Origin: Lepisosteus oculatus
Lineage: Eukaryota; Chordata; Actinopteri; Semionotiformes; Lepisosteidae
DNA length: 64,000 bases
Assembly: GCF_040954835.1 (NCBI RefSeq)
Contig: NC_090700.1
Location: 17,155,501 to 17,219,500, forward strand
Direction of reading: 5' to 3'
The notes under the pieces are model-generated. The model was not told the origin of the DNA and made no database searches. It saw nothing but the letters and a program-made list of their open reading frames with translations. The first letter of the stretch is position 1, and every line of letters starts with the position of its first letter. This document shows positions 12,801 to 25,500 of this stretch, piece by piece. The position numbers were made by a program, and so were the translations under genes.

Positions 12801-15800
12801 TACCACTTTGTGATTCATATTTGTCTTTATTATTTGAACCTTGATAAGTATGAAACTTCGATAAGTGATAAGTTCTTGACGCTTACACATGGATGGCCGG
12901 GCACTTGTTTTCAACTTGTTTTCAACTTTATATTACAGAACAATATAGCCCTCTGCAGATTGTACTGAATTTTGGTGAAGTGCAAGTTTGTAAAGGTTTT
13001 CACAAGTAGGGAAATCCAAAATGAAACAAGAGGAAGCCACACTCCTCCCTTGAGGACACGTAAAAGAAAAAAAAAGGATTCATTGTCCTCTAGTGGACAG
13101 AAGGAGTACTTCTTACAGACTCGTCAAATACAGAAAGAATACGTGTTGTAAAGCATGCTGTGATTAATTTCTATTTCTAAAACATGAATTAAATTTCCCA
13201 GTATTGAAATAAAAAAAATTACCAAAAGAGGAAAAGAAAAAGACCATTGCTTAGGCTACATCGCCATTGGGGAAGTGTGACAAGTCTTTAAACGTTACAG
13301 ATTATCCTGACATGCTGAATTAATTTCAAGGTTGCAGTGTTCTTTACAAAGTGAGCTTGGAGTTGCAAAACTCTTCTTTCATGTTTATATTAAATCCTCA
13401 TCTTTAACCAAACTTCCTCATCAATAATGCATGGCACACTTTGATCTCTTTCATTTTGTCCGCACTTGTCAAGTGCGGCATCTTCCCTCTTCCAAAATAT
13501 GCGGCTCTTATATAATTTCCTTAAGAAAAGCTAAGCCAAGCTTTCAAGTTATGCAACATTTCTTGCATGCACTTTTCAGTCCTCATTTCTGCAAACATCC
13601 CTGCTTGGCACTAACTTTCAGAAGCGCCTTTGATGCCAAAATATTTCTTTCAAGATATTTCAGGATCATTTCAGGTGCAAAAGAGCAAGAAGAAATGCAG
13701 TTGATCTAATCTAACATGAAGGCAAGACCACAAATAAGCTCACCCATCTTCTTTCTTGTGGGTATCTATATATTAAAATACACAGATGGCAGTTTTAGCC
13801 ACATGCACAAGTGGCTTAAACAGGGTTTATGCTCTAACTAGAACCAGGTGTTTAGGCTACTGGGATATAAGCATGGTTTACTCCAAACATCCCATTTGCA
13901 CAACTCTACTTTATTAAAATGAGCAACCTCTAAAAGCTCTGCGGATTTACCACCGCTTTTCTGTGTGTTAGAAGTATTAAAATGTCAGCTTTTTTTCATT
14001 TTACATCAGCTTTTTGCTCTTTTGTGCTTGGCATTATGTCACATTTACTGTTCAGTATCTCAACGCACATTATTATTTCTTCACTGTTTCCCAGGTGCTT
14101 CATGCTACTTCCTCCATTTAACCCATTTTTGCTAAGAAAACCTCCCGCTAGTTTTAAAAGTAAGGGCATTAACTTTACAGTACAGTCAAAAACAATTGAC
14201 AATTTCACTGTACATGTAGACATGCAGGGAGGGATAACAAATGATTTCTTTCTTTAAGGAAAAAGGCACAGAACTGTCTTTTGATAATATATAGTCTTGT
14301 GGCTTCTAAAATTCTGCTCAGATTTTAGCAAGCTGCTTTTATTTCTTCTTCCATTCAAACTGTAATGATCAAAGGCATCTAGTACAAAGACCATTGATTT
14401 TCTCCCATCTATTCTGATTCCCTTTGTTACCAGCCAGGGAATGCATTGAAAAGTCAAGCTGCATATCCCAGTGAACTAGTTGTACTGTACTTTCTTGTAA
14501 CTCAGTGTGGAGCACAGGGTCATTGACTACTCCAGACAGGGGGTGTGTAGCATTTTTAGGATAATATAAAGAACTGCAGGGCTGAATCCACAGGGTTGAG
14601 GGAAGACAGCCAATGTGCCAAAACTTCACAAGACTGGTGAAACGGACACAGCCCTGTATTAAAAAAACAAAACAAAAAAAAACAGATAAAATCTCTGAAA
14701 TCTCCAGCAAATTATTAGTATTTTCATGAATCATTTTAATTCCTTGAGGAATTGTTTGAATAAACTGTGTTTATTGGTTTCTTTGAGAGAAAAAAGGCAC
14801 AAAACCTTACCTTTTCACCCCTTTTAAACAACATTTTAACTTTTGCTCCTTTATTTCTGATTTTTGTACTCTGCTTTTATTTTTTCTGAATTGAATTCAA
14901 GTTAATGGACAGTGAACTAATTAATGAGTGCAAGGCATAGAAATATTACCAATAATAGAATATAAGTAAAAATAAGATTACTGGCTAGCAGGAAAGAAGT
15001 AATTTGGCATTGATCTCATAGACCGTGGTACAAAACAACTTCATATTCAGACTGACGGGAAAGCGAAGAGTGGCTGACTGGGAGAAAATGCTCTGCTGTC
15101 TGTACTCAAGTCACAAAACCCAAGTGACAAGAGCGTTTTATGTTGTACATTACTATGTCAGGCAAAATTGAAACCAGCACATTTAATAAAAAAAGAAGCA
15201 AAACAAATGTACTACAGTTCACTGCGAATTAATAAATGTATAGAGAAAATTCAGCAGTTTCAGAAACCAGCCAATAAGGAATCATTTTCTATACTCCAAA
15301 GCTACTAAGATAACACAACGCCATGAACTGCAAAAAGTAATTTTTGTTGAGTGCGTTTTCCAATAAATTGATTGCTGCCTCCTCAGTGATATGTTATCCG
15401 AGGAACACTCCACTGAGGTCACCGCTGTTGTCACTGGGCTCGGTGGAAACAAAGTTCTTTTATTATAGTTCAAAAGTTTCAAAGGAAAAAAAACTGATTT
15501 CAAGACTTTATTACATATTTAGGATAAGTTAGTAAGTTTAGAGAAACCTGACTTTTTCAAACCCTGGGAAGCAACACGTAGAGTGTTAAAAGAAATTAAG
15601 GGTGTATATAGTTCGAGGTTAAAAAGCAAAACTACGGAGCTGGTTCAGAAAACATAATATTATATTCATCAACACCATCATTTACTCAGTGGAAAGAACT
15701 GATTTCTGATTTTTTTCCCGGTTCTACACAGGACACCACCATCTGCAGTTATTTTATTTTGAATAGCTAGAAATTTTGTATTATATAGCCATCCAAAGTG

Positions 15801-17915
15801 TAATTGTCAGCTGTTTCTGTATTGCTAGAGGTCTGTAAGATTCAGACCTCTAGCAATGATAAAACCTTGCTATATAGCTGTGAGTGTGGAAGCTGAGAAA
15901 ATCGTGGTAAAACAAATTTCAACAATCTCTGACACATCCCAACCCAGCACTGCCATGTGGGGAAACAGTCCAATAGTGACAGAACCTGCGGCATCTGGAT
16001 CGCAGAGCTCAACCTGTGCTCTGAGTAAGTGGTTTTACTGATTGATCGTCATGCTGGATTTATTTAACAACTTGCCTTATTAATTTACCGGTTTTCAGTT
16101 TAAATGCTGTCTGTTTAGTAAATCAATGAGGGGTGCAGCTGGAAGCTTGCCAAATTGAAATTTACTTAAGGTGAAATGAAAATAAGATATAAAGATCTTT
16201 TAGCATGTTAGCCAAAAAAGTGTTTCAGTTTCTACTGGCTTCCAGCTAGTGGTCATATGACTTCAAGAAGCAACACTTGTGCATTTGTACTGGGGCGAGT
16301 GGAGGCTGGCATGAGTAAGAAATTATGTCTGACAGTCAAATATGAATCATCTTGAAACTCTATTAAGCAATGCCCAGCCAAACTCTACAAGAAGTGACCA
16401 GACACCGTCACTTCTGTGAGTTGCAGATTGCTACAGGTACTGTAGTCTGGGGATTTTTATAATCTGGGTTTAAGGGGTTGTAAAATGGTTCATTTTAATC
16501 CTTCAAGCAACTAATTGCATCAACAACAAAGCTGAGTTGAAAAACAGCAACTTCTGCGGTTCTTGAGAACAGCCCTTGATCCCTGCTGGTGTACAGCTTC
16601 AAAGTGAATCCAGCTGAAAAGGACAGGCTTCTCAAAGCACACCTTACCTTGGCCTCCTTTTCAAAAGAAACAGGATTAACAGGCAGCTGCTGAATAGCAC
16701 AAAAACCAAAGATCATCACAAAATGGCACGAAACAAGAAAAGTTGACTAAATATGCACATACTCCTGGAAATTGCAGAACAAGTTTAAACACAAAACCAT
16801 GGAAAAATTTGCTTTTGCTTTCCTCTTGACTGTCTATCAGTCTTTTAAACTCCATCTTCTTATTTTTATCGAGCCAAGCAATTGCTCAGAGCTGGTAAAC
16901 CACATAGCGCCATTATAAATTTCATAGGATTAACATCTTAGACTTAGAAAAGTCATGCAATTATAAGTGATTGTTAAACTCCAATATCATACTGTACATC
17001 ATTTTAATGGTTTATGAATGAGTGTCTTAGTAGAACTTAACTCTCATTTTATGTTTTTCTTGTACAAAGAACTACCAGGGAATCCTACTTAAAGTAGAAA
17101 AACAAAATGCTTCATAGTTTGGAATACCCAAGTAGAGGACCAAGGACCATGTTCACTTCTGCACTTCTTCTATAAAGAAATTCTGAATTAAGAGGATCTT
17201 CTTTTGGTCAAATATTTTTAATTAGAGCCTAAACCCAAAGCAATATACCCCCGACACACTCTCTCATTTCATTAGAATAACAAAACCCAATAATTCAGTG
17301 TATTAAAATGTTTTATTGAGTATTTTAGACATAGTAAATTTGGCTCAACCCATGTGGCTGAGAGCTAACCTCCTGGCCATAGAACAAGAAGGCTGGTACC
17401 CCCATGCAGACTGTGGTGTCCAAGAGGCAGCTGCACAAGTGGAGACGGGGTGGAGTAGAGATGCTGGAAATTAATGCAAAGTAGAGAAGGGGCTGATGTA
17501 TAGTTTTTTTTCCAATGTGAGGAAATAACATCAAGAATGTTTGCAACAGGAATGACAACCCACCTCCCCAACCCACATAGAGGGCCTCAGGAACTTGGTC
17601 CAGGACATGAATGCACAGTAGGGTTTATGTTTACCTCATGGAGACTGCCCAGGCTCTGACAGTATATTTGCATAGTCTTAAGCTTTTGCTGGGGTTTAAA
17701 GGTCTGCCAGACATTGAAACCTGTCTTAAACTGCTGGAGAGAGTTACTTATGTCATGGATTACTTTTGGAAACAAACAAGAGGTTTGTTAAAAGTAATTT
17801 TAAAAGTCATCATTGATCTATACAGCTATGTACATATAGTAACTGTGCATAACTATTTCTCCCAATTTCTTATTAATTAAAAAAGTAGTCCATTACACAA
17901 GTAACTTGTAACTCC
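12801..17915. other. Gene-free stretch, contains a perfect 15-bp inverted repeat
   Basis: No supported exon. The one clear structure is an inverted repeat at 15,821-15,857, listed separately. The rest is AT-rich with short runs of A or T. Confidence 0.45.
15821..15857. repeat. Perfect 15-bp inverted repeat with 7-nt loop
   Basis: Arm ATTGCTAGAGGTCTG at 15,821-15,835 is followed by the loop taagatt and the exact reverse complement at 15,843-15,857. No mismatch is present in the arms. It lies in DNA with no recognised gene. It is too short for an ordinary microRNA precursor; a fold-back template-switch during repair could produce it. Confidence 0.9.
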
Positions 17916-18386
17916 TGTCACGATTATAGTCCCCCCTCCTTAAGGGTGCTCCAGCCCTTTCACTTTAGACTTAATTCTGTGCACCTGACCCCTTTTCCCA
18001 GCCCACCTTAAAAGCCAGGCGCTGGCGTTCATCCTGGCTCTGTATCTGGTTTCCGCACCGTGCGAGTCCGGGACCTGGAAGCACCTGGTCCCGTTAAGGT
18101 TTTAATCTCTGTTCCCGTTCCCTGTCCGCCGGTTCCGACCCGGTTCATGGTTTTAATCCTTGTTTGGATGGATCACCTGGCTATGGACTTATTTTTGTGT
18201 TTTTGGATTCCCTCTATGGATTACTTCTGGATTGTTTGCCTCGGCCACACCTTCCCCGTGCACCAGCGCACTTTGGACACGCCCCCCTGTTTTCAGCCCC
18301 GTATCCCTGCATGACCTTTTCCTAGTGTTTTCCACTTCTTCGGATTGTGTCGTCCGCATAGGGTCCGGAAAGAACTGTTCGTTACA
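17916..18386. mobile_element. Solo LTR of an LTR retrotransposon (Gypsy-like)
   Basis: The element begins TGTCACG and ends GTTACA, giving the usual TG...CA ends, and is flanked on both sides by CTCC (17,912-17,915 and 18,387-18,390), a 4-bp target duplication. Inside is a TATA-like 'cttaaaagcc' at about 18,009, typical for an LTR promoter, and the GC content is well above that of the flanks. No internal gag/pol region follows, so it is read as a solo LTR left by recombination between the two ends. Family assignment (Gypsy) is inferred from ends and duplication length. Confidence 0.6.
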
Positions 18387-21300
18387 CTCCAATGGATTCT
18401 TCTTAAACGATACTTTCCAAAAAAGTTTGAGGGGTGTAATGAGCTCAGATCACCCAACCACCAAATGAAAATGACAGATGCACAGAAATGAGTAAGAAAT
18501 TTACCTTTCTTCTCAGCAATAAATAGTCCAAAAGTACTCTAGATTGAAAATGCATCTAATGTTTTTCCTAGGCTGAGCTTGACATATACAGCAAACGCCA
18601 ATCATCTAGATATGGCATTTATTTGTCAATGCTGTTGTTATTTGCCTTCTAAGGCAGCTCTGTGCAGCTTAGCTTCCCCCCTTGTTCATTGTGCAAAAGG
18701 AGCAGGAGTGAAGAACTGTAAAGAGAGTTATATTGATGTGAGCAGGCCCTGATTTGATTTCCGCCAGCCTGTGGCAGCCGTCTATAATTGCATTGTCCTG
18801 TCCCAGGGCTATTTTGAATAGAAATTTGGTTTGGCATTTGCACTGAGAACGGTGGTTGAGCTGATTTTGTTGAGAGGCAGCCAGGCTACATAGCAGGTAA
18901 ATGAAGTTTCAGGTGAAATAAATGAGGAGTGAATATTATCCAGGGCAGCTGTGAGAATGATTAAATGGTTATCTCTGTGAGGTTGTCGAGTCTTGAAAAG
19001 GGAGCTGAGGCAAGACATTATGCCACCTCACCACCCCAGCCCTCAAAATGCAATAAAACTCTTGAAAAAAGCATTATTTTAATCTGAAAAAAAAGACCAA
19101 ATTCAACCATTCGCTAAAAGCTTTGCAATGGACATAATTTTAGTGGGCTTTGCATTTGTTATTGAATGTTTAAACCAGAGGTCATTCAGCCTTCTGACAT
19201 AACTAGCATTTACCCCTGTTGCTGACAATACTCAATTAAAAATAAAAGGTACAGTATTTAGGAATAAATATGAAATAGTTAGGTATAGTGACATTTCTAA
19301 TGCCAATAAGAGCAGTAAACCTCGATAAACCTAGATAATGAATGGGACCAAAACACTACAAATTGGTGTCACTGAAGTTGGAGAGAGCACCTCCCCTCAA
19401 ACAATTGCCACTCCTCCTGCATCCTTAAACAATATGCCCTAGTCCCTGCCAGAAATCACAGCTTAAAGAAAGTGGACACCCCTGTCACCTCCAGAAAATG
19501 AAAAAGAGCCAAACTTGAGACTTTCTGGTAAAAATGTTGGCCCTGCATCTTCTGGCTGTTATCTCATGAAGCCCAACCCCCCCCCCCCCCAAATTCTCTG
19601 ACCACTTGGATCATCTTTGTGGAGTGAGAGTATTAATTTCATGCAATGCTTATCAAGGACTGATATATTTTCCATGCTTTTCTTAGGAGTCCCCAGAAAA
19701 GCTAGAGAGAACATCTCTGGATTCCCAAATTCCATTCAGAGAACCAATTTTGATCATTATAAGTATCCTGTACACAAGAAGTTAACACCCTACCTTCAAA
19801 ATAACACGTATTTGCCTTGTGTTTGCCTTGTGTCCATGCCTTCGATCTTTAATTTGATTCAACCTCCCCTCACAGCTGGAAGCAAAGTGAAGTTCCTAAG
19901 TTCATGAAAACATAGGAAGAAGGATTTCAAAATGTCTTGTGATTTTTCTATACTAGTAAGTAGATCCAGGGTGTGAATTATCACATTCCTATGCCATGGG
20001 GATCCTCCATACTGTATATTAAGAATCATGATTATAAATTGAGAAGCTTTGAGAAGGAGATAATACAATACTTAAGTACTTAAGCCTCATTTGCCATGCA
20101 AGACCCATTGCAGACAATCACAGATGGAGGGCTGATATTTCCAATGGATATGGAATACTGCAAGAAAATTGGCTAAATCTCCAGAAGCAATCTGATCTTG
20201 CGAATATACAGTAAAATATTCGTAAACAAAGCATATACAGTATACAGTTACACAAAATCTCCTCGGATTTAAACTTTACCATGACATTACCACTTTGTTT
20301 GTAGGAAACAAACACAAAAGGCCCGTTAACAGAACTATTGCTGACAAGAACACTTTGAGGACAAAACCTGCTGCCAGACCTCAAAGACTTAGTCTGGTCA
20401 CCATATGCCTGCTACAGACTTTAAATTTGAACGTGTCACAGCATGTAGCTCTACAAATTGCAGATTTCTAAAACAGTACATATTAAATAACCTGGAAATA
20501 CAAAGGAACTTTGTTTTATGCTAGATAACAATCCCTCCCACCGATTTGCCAGTTGGTGGTTCCATTGTCAGGAGCTGTTTATTCTAGTTTAATCTGGCTT
20601 TGCTTTTGCTACATCTGCTTGAATTCCTGTCATGAAAACTGATTTAAAAAAAAAAAGATTTATCACTGGACAGAAAGTGCACAGGGGAAGTAAGTTAGTG
20701 TCACAAAATGTTAGGGTTACTCAAATTAAGATTTCTAAGGGGAACATGATGCATATGTTCTCTGAGGAGAATCACAGAGAAGAAGATTTATTGAAGGTAT
20801 TGTATTTCAGAGAATTGCACCTCCACATACACGACCATATAAAATAATCAACTTTTACAATGTTACATTTAGTCCACCTTGGGGAGGGTTTCCCAGAATT
20901 GGGCTTTAGGACATAATTGCCTGTTTTTTAATTAAGTCAAATCTGAATTAATTGAATTCCTTAAATCATTGAAAAAATTAATTGCTGCAGATTTAAAGTT
21001 GCCTAAAATGATACGGTGAAACATTTAAAAACCTGCAAGCAGCCATATCACCCTGCAACTCACAGCTAGTGGCCACTAGGATGTCCTCACCCAGTAGTCT
21101 ATGTACAGTACTGTATGTTCTAATGGCCCAGTATAGTGATGGGGATGCTATACTGTAAAAAGTTGCTGTCCTTCAGATTAGATTTAAAACTGATGTCCTG
21201 ACTCTCTTTGGTCATTGAAAATTATCAAACATTTGTACCACCTTATATATCGTGACACAGACATGGAGGGTCACTCAGTCTTTCCAGACAAGGACTGCCA

Positions 21301-21871
21301 GGTATCAGGGAGCCAGGACTTTATCCCTAAACCACCCCCCTCACTGCAGCAGGTGTCTTTTAAACAACATATAGTTGGAGATATTCTGCAACAATATTCA
21401 GATATTCTGGATTCAAATTAAAAAAAGGGTAACATCCCATCCAGGATACTGGTTCTGAAAAACATTGTAAATTATTTTCGAAACAACACCAATTGAGAAA
21501 CTTGGGAAAATACAGATTGTTATATAAAGTAATATATAAAATAATTAATAAATTGTTACAGGCAGAGGTAGGTGACAATGTAGTCTAAACCTTTAGATAA
21601 AGTGTGTAACACCTGACCGTGTAAACATTTCCAGTTTCAAAGCAAAGGGGATGTTTGCGGAAATGTAGGGGGTCTAGAGTCTACGATCAAAGCAATCAAA
21701 GCTTACCTCGGTTTACCTTAGTTAATTAAATTGTGAGTAAACTATTGTCAATCAACAACCCAGAACACACTATATAAGATCGGATCAGGCAAAGAGAAAA
21801 AGAGAGGGAAAAAGAAGGTCAAACCACAAGAGAGAGAAGAGGGAGCGTGAAGCTTCTCAGTGACCCACTGC
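18387..21871. other. Non-coding; possible conserved element and a C14 run
   Basis: No gene is supported. The section 18,640-19,010 is even in composition with dense motif-like words ('ctataattgcattgtcctgt', 'gaaataaatgaggagtgaat') and may be a regulatory element, unproven. A run of 14 C lies at 19,577-19,590. Confidence 0.35.
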
Positions 21872-22086
21872 CAGGGTCGACTCATCCATGGTGAACTAGG
21901 CAATTGCCTACAGTGGCATTTGAGCAAGGGCGGCCAAATGTACCATTTCAAACTATTGTGCGACCAATTAGAAACTAGATCGCAGAGCACGTCATCCTAC
22001 AAGCTTGTTCTAATCACTGTAAATGGCCGACGAATGTATAATTTCTAGCTTGTAGCACTGGCGCCAGTTTCATTCAACTGGGTGAG

Positions 22087-24720
22087 AGATTTTTCCTGTG
22101 GACAGCGAAATACAAATACAAAAAGTGGAGACTGTTAAAAGAGGAGGGCACTCCAAAAACAGAAAGGCTCGTTCTTAAAATACATTACCTCAGAGTCAGG
22201 CTCAGTTATCAAGGATGATAATCTGCCAACATCAAGTAATCAAATCAATGATTCAGCTAGCAACTTTGCTCTGTTACAAGCAACTGCGGACATAGAGGGT
22301 TCTGCTTCCAAAGATAGCATTAGCAGCAACTCCATCTTGTCCAAAACAGAGACTCACCAGCCGCTAAGATTACAAGCTGAGGAAAATTTGAATGAAAACG
22401 GAAAATGGCCGTCAAAAAATAACCAAGGACTTTTTGAGACATTTTGACACGGAGGGGACCGCATCAAGTCAAAATAATCAATTTTCCCAGGGACAGCAGG
22501 CACAGAAAATTTTCCAGGTGTCATTATAGTCAGACTTTAGCAAATGGGGAGAGACTGGAAAGGCCATGGCTCATTTATTCAGTTAGAAAGGATGTTACAT
22601 TTTGCTTTTATTATAAACTTGCTGGTGAAAGTGAAAGAAAATCAGCTCTGGCAAAAGATTGTTTTCATAAATGGAAAGAGCTGGACACAAGGTTGGCGTC
22701 TCAAAACACTGTAGATGCGCTAAATCTACAGAAAATATTAGCCGAGACAATGCATTGGCTGAAAGTGTTGCGATGTTTGGTAAGCCTAGTAAGAGTAATG
22801 GCCATGCAAAATATAGCATTCTGTGGTAGCACAGATAGACTGTTTGAGCATGATAATGGCAATTTCCTGAAACTTATAGAGACGATTGGCCTTTTTGATA
22901 ATGTTATTGCTGAACACATAAAGAGAACAATTTCTGAAGAAAAGCATGTTCACTACTTGGGCAAAGGAACTCAAAATGAAATCAAAGCAATGCTAGCATC
23001 CCAGATTCAGCATGAAATTGTTACAATGCTCAAGTCAGCTAAGTACTACTTGTGGCCATCGCAGTTCTGCCACTCCGTCCCACAACACAAGGGCATGAAC
23101 CCAGGTCTCTGGCGTAACTCAACAGACAACTAACCGAGTGAGCTAAAGGAGACCTCCATCAGCCCAGTTAGCTGAGATCCCTGCTATGTGCAGGATGGGC
23201 GATGATGTCACTGTGCTGAGACTAGGTCCAATAGAAGTATTGTATACTCAATACATTTAAGATTGTACGTTAGTAGAATCTAACAAATGACAGTGATTGT
23301 GTCCTTTGTTACAACACAGGAAAGCAGCGTGAAGATTGGAGAGCTTTTCTTAGAATTCACGGAGCAGACTGATTCTACAGGAGCTGCAAACCTTCGGATC
23401 AACAAACTTGGCGAGTTGGGGATTGATATTATGGACATGAGAGCTCAAGCCTATGCCAATGGATCAAATATGAAAGGTAAACAAAGTGCAAGACTAAGAA
23501 TAAATCCAAGGGTGTTCTATGTGCCATGCAGTGCCCACTCTCTTAACTTGGTAGTTAATAACACAGCATCACGTTGTCTGCTGGCAGTGGACTTCTTTAC
23601 GATCATCCGAGAGGTTTACAACTTTTTCTCTGCTTCCTCTTCTCACTTGGACGTATTGAAACAGCACATAGGTGAGCATGCCCTTACAGTCAAACCGTTA
23701 AGTGACACGAGATGGGAAAGTACGGTACACTTGCTCAAATCCATCCGACACCAATTAGGGGATATACAGGATGCCTTGCTCTCAATAGCAGATAATAACA
23801 GTCCAACTGGAGCTTGTGGAGTTAAAACCTGATATGAAGCAAAAGGCATTGCAGCTAAGATCAAAACCTACTCATTCATGTGCTCCATCATAACATGGTA
23901 TGATATTTTTAAATTAGATAAATATTACCAGCAAAACACTACAGTGGCACAGTTGGATGTGACGAAACAACTCTTCCTAGATTATTGCACAGACAGTAAT
24001 TTTGAGAGAGTTGACGTCCAGTGCAAGAGAATTGGAGGAGGATTTGGAAATGGAAGCCTGCTTCTCTCTACAGAGTGCAGTATGACCATGAAAGAGGTAG
24101 AACATTTTTCCCTACAAAGGAGATGGAGAGTCTGTCATGGACCCACAACAAAACTACAAAGTGGGTTTCTTTAACCAAATACATAGGGGAACTGTGCCAT
24201 CCATTCTGTGGTGGAGTGCTTTTCTCAACTCTGTGAGCATGGGGGCATATTTGGAGTTATGTATGACATTTGTTTGACATTATATCTATAAAGGAGAGGA
24301 AAATTGCAACAGTTCTCCAAGAATGCGCAACACTGGAAAAGGCCCTGGCACATGGGGACTCAAGGGATGTTGATGGGCACGAACTTTTTGCGTAGTTGAC
24401 TGATTTGAACAGACGTCTGGCTACTGGAACCAATCCACTGGATGCACTCAAGTTCATCTGTCACAATGGGATGGAATCAGTTTTTTCAAATGCATTTATG
24501 GCATTAAGAGTGCTTCTCACCCTTCCCATCTCTGTGGCTTCAGGAGAATGCAGCTTCTCAAAGCTAAAACTGATTAAAAAAACTCTGCAGTACAATGACA
24601 CAGGATAGGCTTAATGGACTGACTACAATTTCCATAGAACACGAGCTGGCACAGAAAATTGAAATAGAAGATGCAATTAACACCTTTGCAGCCGTGAAGG
24701 CCCGGCGTGCACACTTCTGA
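22087..24720 (+). pseudogene. Broken hAT transposase (ZMYM1-like)
   Basis: The frame pieces follow the order of a ZMYM1-type hAT transposase. First is a region like the N-terminal TTF-type zinc-finger entry ('ERPWLIYS' then 'FCFYYKL', 22,556-22,620). Next is the RNase-H-like core (22,680-23,040 and 23,287-23,830, with 'NGSNMKG' and 'PCSAHSLNLVVNN'), then the C-terminal dimerisation part ('SGECSFSKLKLIK', about 24,541-24,580) and a terminal 'KARRAHF' before a stop at 24,718-24,720. The core is interrupted near 23,050-23,260 by foreign DNA, an in-frame stop follows at 23,830-23,832, and later pieces change frame. The aspartate expected just before 'NGSNMKG' is an alanine here, so a catalytic residue appears to be lost. 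Not functional. Confidence 0.8.
23053..23160 (-). repeat. tRNA-derived insert inside the hAT transposase
   Basis: On the minus strand the words 'tagctcactcggttagt' (A-box-like) and 'ggttcatgccc' (B-box-like) are spaced as in a tRNA, with the tRNA-like part starting near 23,157. It lies exactly where the transposase core is broken, so it inserted after the hAT copy. The further 100 bp up to about 23,260 also do not match transposase and may belong to the same event. It does not fold as an intact tRNA by eye, so it is called a SINE or tRNA pseudogene, not a tRNA gene. Confidence 0.5.
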
Positions 24721-25306
24721 AAGGTGAGCTAAATTAATGTAATTAAAATGCTTTTTAGTTGTTTTTTAAGTGTGGAGGCAATCTGTTATGTGCGCAGTTT
24801 TTTCTCCCATCAGCTAGCAGTGTGTGTGTGTGAATGAGAGTGTGTGTTGACGTGCGTGAGAGAGGTTCAGTGCATTACCAAGAAGAATTGCATTGGTATT
24901 GTTTTTGGAAGCTGAAGTGGGGTTTAGCTAGGCTATATACAATAGTGACATTGGTAGAAAGCATTTTGAACCAGCTTATTTGAGTGGTAATGCAGATACA
25001 TGTTTGGAGCATTATTTCTACATCAAACTGTCATTAACTTCAACCTTCGGAAATCTTGCAGGGTTCAAGCTGGCCGCCATGGGTGTCTTATAGTCTACTT
25101 AACAAGTGTGCAAAGTGGAAATACAGTAGCGCTACAAATTATACATATTGTAGCCTACAATATTTACTGTGTGTGTGTATGTGTGGATAGAATTGCATAA
25201 GGCTTTTGTGTGTTGTAGTCTATTGGTTGTGAAGTTGCAAATTTAAAAGGGGCAGCACAATGTTGCCTAGAGCTGCAGAATGGCACATGCCAGCCCTGCC
25301 CAGTGC

Positions 25307-25500
25307 ACTAAAGCTCTTCCTTGAAAGGGACCACCTTCCCAGGTAGCTTGTTCAATACTCTCATAACCCTCTGGGTCCCCTAATCTTGTTTCAAAAGCAC
25401 ATTTAGTTTTCCCATGTCCTCTGGTTCAAGATTCACCTTTCATTCTGAAGACATCCACTGGATTTACTTTGTCAATGCTTATATAGTGTATTTTAAAATA
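25307..25500. repeat. CR1-like LINE fragment
   Basis: Words such as 'gtagcttgttcaatactctc', 'tgtcctctggttcaagattc' and 'ccactggatttactttgtca' match the same dispersed CR1-type family seen at 8,500-8,690. It directly abuts the hAT target duplication, so the hAT element appears to have landed at the edge of, or next to, this older fragment. Confidence 0.45.

Larger units (their letters stand above)
21872..25298 (+). mobile_element. hAT-superfamily DNA transposon, near full length, inactive
   Basis: The ends are CAGGG at 21,872 and CCCTG at 25,298, each joined to an inner CTAGGCAA / TTGCCTAG word, which gives an imperfect terminal inverted repeat of about 40 bp. Directly outside lie cccactgc (21,864-21,871) and cccagtgc (25,299-25,306), an 8-bp target duplication with one mismatch, as expected for hAT. 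The interior holds a broken transposase related to the ZMYM1-like hAT group. The mismatched duplication and many stops say the insertion is old. A (TG)n stretch sits at 24,831-24,842, after the transposase. Confidence 0.85.

Noticed and set aside
13431-14257. Two open frames of about 90 codons
   Set aside because: No similarity recognised, no exon context, and frames of this length are expected by chance in 64 kb.
23070-23160. tRNA gene on the minus strand
   Set aside because: A and B boxes are recognisable but the stems do not pair cleanly by eye and it sits inside a dead transposon; read as SINE or pseudogene.
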